Source: Membranipora membranacea (lineage: Eukaryota; Bryozoa; Gymnolaemata; Cheilostomatida; Membraniporidae). From it: DNA of 64,000 nucleotides. The notes beneath the pieces were generated by a model. That model had not been told where the DNA came from. It was given only the letters and a program-made list of their open reading frames with translations, and ran no database searches. The stretch lies in NCBI GenBank assembly GCA_914767715.1, contig OU612075.1, positions 17,360,001 to 17,424,000 on the forward strand, read 5' to 3'. The translations under genes and the position numbers were made by a program. Shown here in pieces: positions 51,301-61,639 of this stretch; the stretch's first letter is position 1, and each line of letters begins with the position of its first letter.

Positions 51301-54050
51301 GTTTGTTTTCGAAGCTGTTTATTAGGGCGATCGCGTTGTTAAAAAAAGTATTGTTTTCTAACTGAGTTTGTGCCTCAGCATCGATACCGAAAGCCGTATT
51401 AGATATCACATCAAGAGTTAGCCGAAGTGAGTACCTAAAAGTGAACAAATATGACAGGTATGAAATGTCAAGTATCAATGCAGCAAAGAAGTTTTCATAG
51501 ACGAAGTTTAATCACTAAAAACTAGCTTTATCAAAGCCGCCCCATTTTCGTTGTTTATTTCAGCAAACAAAAATAATAAAATTCTAAGTTCTAAGACCAG
51601 CTTGGGTAACCTTCACAAAACAAATGATAGATCTTTTGATTGAAATTTTGACTGATAAATGCTTGCGCCCAACATACATTCTGATGTCGATTGGATCCCC
51701 CTTGACTTTCTTCAGAATATCTACAAATCTTTGTTCACATTTTAGAATAGCCGGCATCATCTGCAAACCAAATAAATAACAGTGTATTTTCTCAAATTTG
51801 TAAATTAAAATTGAGACACACCATGCCTTGTATATATGCATTAACGGTTACAAAAGCAACCTGTGACTCATTTCATCACCTCAAAACTTAGTGGGCTTCA
51901 ATTGTCATCGAGATAATTTTTGTCCTATCATTTCGGAATGAGTTTCCATATATCCCTCTCTAAAAGGATGATCAAAATCACATTACCATAATTTTGGTTT
52001 TCAGATTTGTTCTACAAAACCTAATTGACTAACCTTCTTCAGTTTCCCACTCGAAAACTCTGGAGACAGTCTTTGTCTAACACTTTTCCAATGATCTCCT
52101 TCAATTGAAAATAGACCTTGATCTAAAGAGCCTCCGAAGAGTAATGGACGTCTGTTTGTGAAAACTTTGAAATGTTTGATCCAGGCCTCCTTAAGCCACT
52201 CAGCGTCTGTGACCACAAGCATTGGTGTAAGTCCTTCGTACGTCCTAAAATATGGATGAGAAATATTGAACCAACCAACATAGATGAGCAGGTGGAGATA
52301 ACTTCTAACACTATACATATTTTTCCCGAAAGTGCTTTGAATTTTTCCAGCCTAAAATTATTGCATGGCTACAGCAGAACTAGCTGCCAGACTATATGTT
52401 GTTCTGGTCTTGCCGTAGTCTTTATAAGTTCCAGTCAAGACATATCGGAAGCGTATCTTAAAACTAGAATAATCGAGTAGCAGCTGAAAAAAACTTACCC
52501 GACAAATTTTCCATATTGCTTAGCCCAGGCAATGTCAGCGTGAATGAAATGCTAAAAGTGTAAAGAAGATTATCATTGAAGGATTTATATCTTGTGTTTG
52601 GAATTCTACTGGCCCCCTATAATTGGTCAGTCTACAGCTATATCCGCTTGGAAGGATACCATGTCACTCCTGGAGATATATATCAGAACGGGGGAGGGGG
52701 CTGTAAAGGGGGGCTAAGAGTTTGGGGGGCTCGGATTACAAAAGATATAAATAGTTTACCATTCCTCTCTTGCTTTTCCTACCTAACTAAGTTATGAGGT
52801 GACATATTTTATAATGATTAAAGCCTATCAGTTTCAAGAGGTGTCAGTTGTTTATTGTCGGCCCAAGATATATGAAGTTTTATCCAATCATAAGTTGTAG
52901 GGTTATAATGAAATTATAGCTCAATTTGTAACTCAAAAGAATGCAACAGCTACAGTCCAGAGCATTTAAACTATCTATTTTCGAACTGCCAAGTGGTGTT
53001 GTGATTTTATTCAGATGAATTCATAACTAATGTATGCAGGAAACGAGTGGTGCCACATTGGTGCCCTATTATATATCAGACTCAATTATATGTTTGAAAG
53101 AATTTTAACCAAGTTGTAGCTCTGTGTTGAGTTGAGTTTATTCGAAGTGGGAAGCATCAATAATAGTACTTGAATATTCAAAGCATTTAAAATGCGACTA
53201 AAATTTGTGTCCAGAATTATAGTAATTCATGGCCATTCATATAAAATGTGAAAAACTGCTATTCCTCTTCTCTGTCCTTGTTTTCTTAGGTCTGATCACG
53301 CAGCGACTAACATCAGGTGATGGACAGAGTAATATAGAACTTGTACAAGAGTAGAACAAAGAGTACATATTGAAGGGGCTTGTGATAGTACATCGACTCA
53401 CCCCATGTTTGTATTGTTCGTATGATGTACCTATAATTGGCCATGGACTCGGACCAGGTATTCCCGTTTTCTTGAATGTGTTGAATGTTCTCGTCGAGTA
53501 GCTGCAATAGAATAATTTTATCTGCATTGAAACAAAATAAAAAGAAGCCCACTGGAATTTCCAATCAGCATACTATGCCAGGCTGTCAGCCACGCAACAA
53601 CAAATCCCAAAACACCTAGCAGGCAGGCTGGCAGTCAGAAAATGGTAGACATGGTTTTCCAGTAAAATCAATCAGATGCAAAAACCCAAACTCATAACAC
53701 TAAGCACGAAAAAAACATGAATGACATGAACAACCGAATAAGGTCAGAGCTGAGTTGGTGATAATGTGTACTAGCTTGTCAAACTCTTTGTCTGGTGACA
53801 GATCAACAGCCATAGAATCCAACTGTGTTCTTGTTTGGTTCGATGTAAAATGCATTTGTGGCCCGTGCATGGTTGTGAGTAGTCTAAGTGCTCAGACGGC
53901 TCTATTGCGTGTTAGTCTGAGCACTTAGACTATAGTTTGTAAGTAATAAGAGAAATTTGGGACGTCACTTCATACTTACTAATAGAGCAAGGTGGTAGCT
54001 GGTACTCCTAAAACAGCCCATAGTGGTATCTCAAATCCTCCGAGCAGCAT
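48396..54050 (-). CDS. Cytochrome P450, CYP3-clan (copy D), intact
   Basis: Twelve exons, 5' to 3' on minus: 53980-54050, 53402-53501, 52499-52551, 52034-52244, 51678-51760, 51253-51434, 50663-50893, 50202-50326, 49594-49715, 49220-49357, 48660-48822 and 48396-48476. Every exon length equals that of copy C, giving 519 residues. Features: anchor MLLGGFEIPLWAVLGVPATT, hinge IPGPSPWPIIGT, W-K-S-V-R in helix C, AGFQTTADT in helix I, E383-A-M-R386 in helix K, and the heme loop PFGVGNRQCIGN with Cys463. The C-terminus is FVERN in both C and D. Exon 6 uses the donor T|GTAGGT. Minus-strand AATAAA signals (TTTATT on plus) occur near 47,989-48,002. It likely sits in the ER membrane as a mono-oxygenase; its substrate cannot be read from sequence. 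It is a recent tandem duplicate with copy C, with diverged introns. Confidence 0.92.
53881..53931. repeat. Perfect hairpin with 17-bp arms in P450 D intron 1
   Basis: AGTCTAAGTGCTCAGAC (53881-53897) and its exact reverse complement (53915-53931) are separated by 17 bases. Confidence 0.9.
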
Positions 54051-54168
54051 ATCTCTTCCCGGTGTTTGAGTAGCTAGCTTTTCTTATGAAAGAGGAATAT
54101 CAGGTGATCATATACGTTTCTGGTATGCACTCAAGACTGCAATAAACAACTAGTACCATGCATGCAGG

Positions 54169-54209
54169 TTATATAAACTTACTTAGTTCTAACGCTACAC
54201 AATTTACGT
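54169..54209 (-). promoter_or_regulatory. Putative P450 D core promoter: TATA box plus motif shared with copy C
   Basis: On minus, ACGTAAATTGTGTAGCGTT (54191-54209) lies 16 bases upstream of TATATAA (54169-54175), which is about 120 bases upstream of the start codon. P450 A has no such motif in the first 100 bases upstream of its start. Confidence 0.55.
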
Positions 54210-54412
54210 AGCCTGGGGCATCAAAAGACAGGTATTTAAAATGTGTATAATTTAGCCTAATCTTATGTTTACTCTGCACATGAAATCCAGCGTACTGATA
54301 TGCACGATAACAATTACATCTCTCTGCTCCCACTATGTAATAAGTACGCAACTCCCACACTGTCCCCACAAATCACAGTGCCGCAGAAAAAGCAGAAAAT
54401 GCAAGTTGCAAA

Positions 54413-56378
54413 GCCTCTGCCACAACAAATTTTGTCCGCAACGAAAAAGGAATTGCTTGTAAGAATTATCTTCCCTAAATGCTATAGAATTCCCTACATT
54501 GACTTTGAGGATAAATAGAGCTGTACCAACAAAAAATAACTGAAGCAAATGCTGACAATCAACACACTCTGTTAACATGTGATTTGGTTGATTAAAACAT
54601 AATCACATGTTAACAACGAGATTGTAGAAATGCTATTGTACAATATCATATCCCTTTCACCCAACTTGACAAAGTGACAATGACCATGAATTGGGACTAC
54701 TCAGGATCGACACAGCGAACATAATTACCCAACATAACCCTGCAGCAGTTGCCTGAAGGGGGATCAAATCCAACAATATTTGCGTGGTGATTTCCTATCG
54801 CTCCATCATAGATCGGAGGAGGATAACAAAATACTGACAACTAGTAAGCAATCTGTAGCCAAAGTGCGGTCTTAGCTCAGAATTTTGGTCAATGCTGGTG
54901 GCTTGGTTGGTGGCACCCAAAACCACTCTCTTGAAGAGCCATCATGTTTTTAGACCAACATATAATTTTCACCTAGTTATGGTCTAATAAGCTTTCTCTC
55001 CCTAAATGGCTAACGTATGAAATCCCATTAACTTGCTGTTTTAGCCCTGCAGACATAAAGCTCTGCTCTAAATGTGTTTTTTCGGTTGATGAGGAATTCC
55101 AATTAATATTACAATCTCCAAGCAGAATAAATTTATGGCCAATATATTGGTTTTGATGTAGAATTTTACAGTTGTTTATAAAAAAGTTCTAAGCTACCAC
55201 AATCACAAGCAAGGCCTAAACATATCAGAACATTCCAAACAACAACCAACGCCAGTGAGGCCACATCATATCCGATTGTATATTGTACCCACGAGACGCT
55301 CTTCAAACACATGTCCACTCCATTTTACTTTTCTCAAACGTTCTGAATACCCACACCTGTGTTTGATCCCGTTAATAAATCCTTTATCAGGGGCAGAGTT
55401 GGATATTTGAGGTGATGTAGTCTGTATAGCTCAAAGATTATAGATTGAGGCTACATATCAGAGTGATTACCTGGTCGGCAAATAGTTTTCCCAAACAGAT
55501 TGTCCTGACATCAGCCCTTGACATATTAACTCAAATTGGCAGTTGAATCATTTCAAATGATATTCCAACATTTTATAGCCTTTGATGATTGAGAATCTTT
55601 AATTGAGATCAACAGACGTGCCTCTTGTTTACTCTATAGGAAGTGAAACTGACAGATCAGGTTCATGATCTCAGCTGAGGCAGGAAATGTGAGCAAGAAT
55701 TCTCTGCCTATCAATTACTGCTATCAACAATGAGATGAAGAACAAGGCCGTTAAGAAAGAAATGGTAGGGGAGGCAAAATTCTGAGGCTAGTCAGAAGCA
55801 TCAATAGGAGGGGTGCTATTACTAAGCAATTTTAAGGCATTTAATTAGCAAATGGAAATCCCAAAAGACCTGATTCAGACATGAAATAATCAATTATATC
55901 ATTTTTGGACCACTCCATTCAGCTTTCTAAGGGAGCCAAGGCCTCCCTGCCTCCCCTAGAAATACGGGCCTGCTTCAGCCAGGCCACAAGCACTGACCAA
56001 AACTCTGAGCTAAGACCGCACTTTGGCTACAGATTGCTTACCTGTCAGTATTTTTTTATCCTCCTTCCATCTACATTAGAGCGCAAGGTAATCACTACGC
56101 AAATATTGTTGGATTTGAGTAGTCCCAATTCATGGCCATTGAGGTAACATAGACTCCTCGGCAAGTTGAGTGAAAGGGATATGATATTGTACGATAGCAT
56201 AGTACAATAGCACAATGACAGTGTGTTGATTGTCAGCATTTGCTTGCGTTATATTTTGTTGGTACAGCTCTATTTATCCTAAAAGTTAATGGAGGGAATT
56301 CTATAGCAATTCGGGAAGATAATTCTTACAAACGATTTCTTGTTCGTCGGGCGGACAAAATTTGTAGTGTGCCCAGGG
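54413..56378. repeat. Long imperfect inverted repeat (arms about 0.4-0.5 kb)
   Basis: The left arm (about 54,413-54,905) and right arm (about 55,979-56,378) are inverted copies. Matching blocks include ACAAATTTTGTCCGC, GTACCAACAAAA, CTGACAATCAACACACT, ACAATATCATATCCCTTTCA, CAACAATATTTGCGT and AGCAATCTGTAGCCAAAGTG with their complements. A 56-base hairpin (54,561-54,616) interrupts the left arm only. The interior, about 1.07 kb, holds a retrotransposon endonuclease remnant. This could be a foldback-type DNA transposon or two inverted copies of one repeat. Confidence 0.8.
54973..55195 (-). pseudogene. Non-LTR retrotransposon endonuclease (EEP/APE-type) fragment
   Basis: A short frame on minus reads KFILLGDCNINWNSSS and continues to SHLGRESLLDHN before a stop. 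This matches the GDxN region and downstream SxLDH region of retrotransposon AP-like endonucleases. Upstream sequence to about 55,380 is frameshifted. It is a dead fragment lying inside the long inverted repeat. Confidence 0.6.
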
Positions 56379-58175
56379 TCATTTATTTTGGGAAAACAGG
56401 CGATATAAGTCTGATAGATAGTCTGATAGATAGTCTGATAAACTTACCAATTCCGGTTTGTTGGTCACAATGACACTGTAGTTAGTCCAGAGACTATAGA
56501 TATATCTATAGTCTCTGATTAGTCTATGTTGGACTAGGAATTCACTGCTAACGAAACTGCAGCTTACTAAATCCTGTAACTCTTTGCAAAACCATGTAAA
56601 TAAATTATGCTCTGCTTGTCCACTGGTTCATTGACTGAGGTATGCATGACTCCGCCCCCTTTCCCAGGGTAATAACTTTTGATACGCTTTTACACACAAT
56701 GGCCTTTCTTTCATATGAATGGTATGTTGCGCAGCGAGATCAATCGATCAATTATGAGGGACTGCAGTACAAAGAAGTTGAATTGAACTTATTCCCAATA
56801 ACTCTTACCTAGCTTTGTCACGTTGCTAATTTTTTTTGTAGCTGCGTGACAAGGCTCTTACCTAGTCAGATTCCTGTTGTGTAACACATAATGCTCTATA
56901 ACATCGCGTGATGACGCAGCAGCGCGTAATGTGCCGTCATTTAAATTTGTATATTATGAATCCTGATTGAAATCGGGCATCAATATGGTATACTCAAAGC
57001 CTTAGTAAAAAATTTCCACATCACTGACAAATAAAATTGAATTGCGAGTGGCTTGGCAATTTTATCATTTTGATGCTGTCCTTTGTGTGGGATGTGCTCA
57101 AATGATGCCACAGTAAAGAATTTTGGTTGTTAGAAGAATGATTACCATTTGTTATCCCTTAGTATTTGATTTTCGCCACTTTGTTAATGGGTAGCTCATA
57201 TGTGCCTAATCCTGTAAATACTTACCCCTATATTACCATTCAGGATGAAATATGATGGGAAAAATTTAGCAACCCTACTCAAAGTCCCTACAACTTACGG
57301 AGCGATATGTTAGTTAATCTAGTTAAAATTTCAAAAATCCTAACAGATGGTCATGTTCAGCTCAAAAATATCATGGAAAAAAACTAGTGGGATTTAACAA
57401 TATAGCAAATTATACCATTAGCCAACCTCACTATTTTTTACAAGCTGAGTGCGTATACCAACAAAATTTTGCCCACAACTTTAACAGATAGTGATAGCAA
57501 TAAAATCAATTAATCAAATTAGCCAAACTTAGTAAAACCATTTTGCCTGTAAGGGTAATTTATTACATTTTGGTAAATTCTTCAAGGTTAAAAGAATGTT
57601 GTCATATTAAGAAATAGATTGGTAGCGTGGTTCATATCATCCTGTCTCGACTAGCTTGTTAAGACAGATTAGTTTTATACTGTTACTTCTAGAGAAAAAA
57701 AATCAATGATAAACATGAATGAGATGAGAATATAGAAATTAATCATTTACCAGTCAGTCAGATTGAATTTTTATATGTGATGGCATTTTGCAGAAATTCG
57801 CTCAATGATGTCCAAGCAGCCGGTAAGCTTAAAATAGTTTTCAATGCAAATCTAATTTTGGGTTTGTCCCATTAATGTCAATGAGTAGACAACCCACTTA
57901 TTACTTTGGAAACTCCATGATTATCCTCAGAACATGCAGCTTAATAATTATTCAGTATAGGAAGCACGGTCTTAATAAAGAAACTAAATTTGCGTATCAA
58001 CTTCATTAATAGACTTCAAACCACTTTTAAATGATCAATTAAATTTTTACAGAAACATGCATATATAATTCTAGTAATTCTAAAACTAAAATAGCATCTT
58101 AACTTTTTCAAATTTCCTTTAAATAACCCAACATCAGGCAACACCAATAAGCCACAGGCTAGCATTACTATTGTC
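56379..58175. other. Intergenic, no gene recognised
   Basis: AT-rich DNA containing a 30-bp perfect palindrome at 56,488-56,517 (CAGAGACTATAGATA and its complement) and a looser hairpin at 57,642-57,667. No coding region is recognised. Confidence 0.5.
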
Positions 58176-58245
58176 AGGACCAAACACACAGGACCAAACA
58201 CACAGGAACAAACACACAGGACCAAACACACAGGACCAAACACAC
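58176..58245 (+). repeat. 14-bp tandem repeat, 5 copies
   Basis: AGGACCAAACACAC is repeated five times, with one C-to-A change in the third copy. Confidence 0.95.
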
Positions 58246-58273
58246 AGCGGTAGGTATAGAAATTGTACTGTGC

Positions 58274-58421
58274 TAGATCAAGTTTGATCCAATTGGGCGT
58301 GACCAGTGACCAGTGACCAGTGACCAGTGACCAGTGACCAGTGACCAGTGACCAGTGACCAGTGACCAGTAAATCGGGAGCAACTCCGAATGCAGGCAAA
58401 TGGACTAAATTTGGTCTAATT
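58274..58421 (+). repeat. Left copy of a dispersed segment, expanded by (GACCAGT)10
   Basis: TAGATCAAGTTTGATCC and GGCGTGACCAGT, then ten perfect GACCAGT units (58301-58370), then ATCGGGAGCAACTCCGAATG and GGCAAATGGACTAAATTTGG. The second copy (60,162-60,248) has the same flanks but one GACCAGT unit. The 7-base repeat also creates a spurious minus-strand frame with LVTGHWS repeats. Confidence 0.85.
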
Positions 58422-58489
58422 GTGCGCCGATGATTGAACCATTTCATATTCTCAATGTAAATATACTGCAATGTAAATTTCTGGCCCGG

Positions 58490-59860
58490 CCCTCCAATAT
58501 TCCTGAAATATTGAATCCGGCCCTTTCTCGAAAACATTTGAGCAAGCCTGCTATAGGCCAATAGCTTTAACTAGTTGTTTATGTAAATCCTTAGAGCGTT
58601 TGATCAAGTCATACATTACTGCTAACACTGTTTCAGATGCATTACAATTTGCATACAAATCTCCTCAAGATGTTGTTTTGCAACTTGCTTCTTATGTAAC
58701 TAAGTTCATTGATGCTAGGGCTGGCGATTACAGTAGGTGCTTGTTTTTGGATTTTTCGTCCGCCTTTAATACGATATGTGTAGCTAAGTTAGTTGAAAAA
58801 CTGACACACTTAGACCCTAATGTCACTTCATGGTTTTCAAGTTTTTTAACTGACCGCACTCAATATACTAAATTTGACTCAGATTGTTCTAGACGCATGA
58901 CCACTAATACTGGTACTCCTCAGGGTACAGTTTTGTCACCACTGCTTTTCTCGATATATACTGATTTTATCAATTCTGCTGCCTCAAATGACACGGTGCT
59001 AAAATATGCCGATGACCGGTTATTATAGGAAATATTCAGTCTGATAATGATTTTATATTATACCAAGAAGAAGTTAATAGAATTTGCATACTTAGCTATC
59101 TTTAACTGAATACAATCAAGACACTTGAAATGATTTTTGCCACAAGCCAGATCCAGCTGTTTTTCCTCAAGTATATATTGATAACTGTGCTATTGAAACA
59201 ACAGATGATGTTTTATACCTAGGAGTACACATTGATTCCAAACTACGATTTTCTAAACAAGCCACATCAGTTGAGTCAAAATGCAGACAACGCACGCACG
59301 TAGATTTTAAAACGTTTTGCTTTCTATGGTCCATCTGAGCAATTACTTTGCCAGCTTTTCCGTTCTTTCATCGAGTCATGCCTTTTATACTGTCTACCTG
59401 TGTATTTTAACAATTTATTTGACTATGATAAGGAAGCACTCAGAAAGATTTATCCTATAGCAAACTCTTATGGTGCATCAGTAGGGACTCTAGACAACCG
59501 AATATCGGAGCGTTTTAAAAGATACTGTATGTTTTTATTACATGATGATGACCACCCTTTTCAGGATTTTATTTCTTAACTTCCGTCTGGTAGACTCTGT
59601 GCATCTAAATCAAGATGTGCATGTGGTAGTAACAGTTTTATTAGACACTATATCAATTTTATCAATACTGTGATAGCTGGTTCCTGAGAGTAGATCTTGA
59701 GTAGCAAACTGCTTTTATCGTAGACTTTATTTTTTTTTAGTATCATCTTCTTATTTTTTACTATTTATTCACAGAGTGACAATCTAAGTTTTATCTCGCC
59801 AATTTTTTTGTTAAAAATTGTGTGACAAATAAATAATCAATCAATCAATCTGATCAGATC
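58490..59860 (+). pseudogene. Decayed non-LTR retrotransposon (CR1/Rex-like) reverse transcriptase
   Basis: An open stretch from about 58,552 to 59,028 reads RPIALTSCLCKSLERLI, QFAYKSPQDVV, LDFSSAFNTI, GTPQGTVLSPLLFSIYTDF and YADD, the ordered motifs of a non-LTR reverse transcriptase. A stop falls five codons after the YADD box; downstream pieces (YLGVHIDSKLRF at about 59,217-59,253) are in shifted frames. The 3' end at about 59,828-59,850 is AATAAATAATCAATCAATCA, i.e. an ATCA-repeat tail. No endonuclease is seen upstream. It is a truncated dead copy on the opposite strand to, and of a different type from, the element at 32,827-34,250. Confidence 0.82.
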
Positions 59861-60161
59861 TGCACCAATAATTTAACTGCATCGACAAATTGAAGTAGTC
59901 TCAAACAAACTATGTTTTTGTGAGGAAAAAAAGAGATGATGCAAAACTGTGTGTTTGCATGAGAATATGCTATACCCTGAAAATCATTGCAGATATGTCC
60001 GAGAACAATTAGACATTTTTGACTGTGTTTTTATCATATTATATTTTTACGGTTATTAGGGTCAAATCAAGGAGTTAAACTCCTTGGTCAAATTAAGTAA
60101 AAGAAACGAAAGAAAGTATGTCATCATGATGGCTATACTTGGTAATACAAAGGGTGATTTA

Positions 60162-60248
60162 TAGATCAAATTTAATGGTCACACTGGCGTGACCAGTGGA
60201 TCGGGAGCAACTCCAAATGCAGGCAAACGGACCAAACTTGGTTTAGGT
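60162..60248 (+). repeat. Right copy of the dispersed segment
   Basis: TAGATCAAATTTAATGG, GGCGTGACCAGTGGATCGGG, AGCAACTCCAAATGCAGGC and GGACCAAACTTGGTTTA parallel the segment at 58,274-58,421 without the 7-base expansion. It ends 42 bases before the Ly6-like gene's stop codon. Confidence 0.8.
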
Positions 60249-60289
60249 GATATAAAAAGTCATATTGGCAAGGTGTTGTGTCCTTCAGT

Positions 60290-61639
60290 TCAGAACAGAA
60301 AACATCTGAAGGTTGTCATTACAGCGATAATCACTCCAGCGGTTGTTCGGCTGGAAGTGTTACAGTTGTCTCCCATGCAGGCACATACTTCTTGCTTATA
60401 TCCTAGGTAAGACTCTACTGTAGCACAACCCTCATTGTATGTATCGCCACAACCTCTATAACAGATAGAGGAATGGAAAATAATAAAAGATCTTCTTACC
60501 GGTGCATAATTTCTTTATAACCTAATATTTTGTTTATTAAAATGTAATGATATGAAATTGAAAAGCGTAGAATTAACTTGACATGATTACAGCTAGTTAA
60601 ACAGTGTCGGGATAGCTGGTAGTAGCATTTCATTATCAACCACTTTCCCAACCACCGTGGGAATGTTAATGGCTGGGAAAGTGGTTGATAATGAAATGCT
60701 ACTACCAGCTTTACCGACTCCGTTTAAGTGCTTTAAATAGATCACACCTTGAGTGCACAAACTGATTTGATCAGGGTTGATAGTCGTTATGTCTCCTCTG
60801 CACTAGTTGATGAAGGGTGCAACTACAGACGCAATAAAAACATTTCACTTAAGCTATGGAGGTTTTGTATTGACCCTACCTATCCACTGTTGTGAGCGAC
60901 TCATTTCTTGAGAACGATGTGATGAATGTGGTGCAAATGTCTTCTAGAGCATCACATTTTCTGCTCAGGGTCTTATCCCCAGGGTTTCTGTAACATATAC
61001 CTGCTCTTGAGTCGGGCTCAGCTAATGCTGATCCAGAACAGACAGCACATTCTAAGCTGTACCCTACAATAATTGTGAGAAAGCAATCTATCAAATAAAA
61101 CTAAGTTTGGGCATCAGGATACATCATGTATGGCTCGATTCATTCAATACAAGGATGAGGTATGACAGTCATAGAAACCTAAATGAAATATATGTATGTA
61201 AATATATATATATATGTATACATAATATGTATACATGTATTAACTGTTTCAAAGGCTACTACGCCGAACCATCGTGGAGTGCCCTTAATAGTATGAATAA
61301 CACTTAACTAAAATTGATGATGACACAATTATTATTAACTTTTACCACTTTTTTCAGTTATTATTTACCAACCATGCAAGCCAGTAACGAGAAGAGTTTT
61401 ATTTTCACAACCAAATTTTATTGCTCAAGCTAAATATGATATTACTCAATTTTGAGTCAGTAACAATACAATGAATGAATGAAATACACAATCTATTCAA
61501 TAAGGCTATATTACAACATTTTATTTTTGATTCAGTATTGACATAATCTAATATTTTTCCAATTATTTTAGTTACCTGCTGCAATCAGTCCACACACTAG
61601 GATACAGAGTAACAGTGTTTTAGACAGACAACTCGCCAT
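60290..61639 (-). CDS. Ly6/uPAR-type (three-finger, LU domain) secreted or GPI-anchored protein
   Basis: Three exons on minus: 61576-61639, 60880-61063 and 60290-60455, all GT-AG and in phase, 137 residues. Exon 1 encodes a signal peptide (MASCLSKTLLLCILVCGLIAA). The mature part begins YSLECAVC and has exactly ten cysteines ending CACMGDNCN; the terminal C-N is the mark of LU domains. One NES glycosylation site is present. The C-terminus (TTAGVIIAVMTTFRCFLF) is short and hydrophobic, as in GPI-anchored members, though an Arg interrupts it. LU proteins fold as three fingers held by disulfides and act as ligands, modulators or receptors at the cell surface; the role here is unknown. Intron 2 carries a MITE-like hairpin. 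A TATA-like TATAAAAT lies on minus at 61735-61742, about 100 bases upstream of the start. Confidence 0.85.
60592..60735. mobile_element. MITE-like inverted-repeat element in Ly6-like gene intron 2
   Basis: Perfect 37-bp inner arms (60614-60650 and 60674-60710, starting AGCTGGTAGTAGCATTTCAT) around 23 bases, extended outward by imperfect terminal repeats (TTAAACAGTGTCGG against TTAAACGGAGTCGG read inverted). A diverged relative is at 2,523-2,590. There is no coding capacity. Confidence 0.8.

Noticed and set aside
54265-54578. Overlapping frames upstream of P450 D
   Set aside because: They fall in the arm of the long inverted repeat and partly mirror the frame at 56,240-56,473 in the other arm; the duplication explains both.
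58016-58561. 181-residue minus-strand protein with LVTGHWS repeats
   Set aside because: It is generated by the 7-bp and 14-bp tandem repeats, has no family resemblance, and lies next to a dead retroelement.
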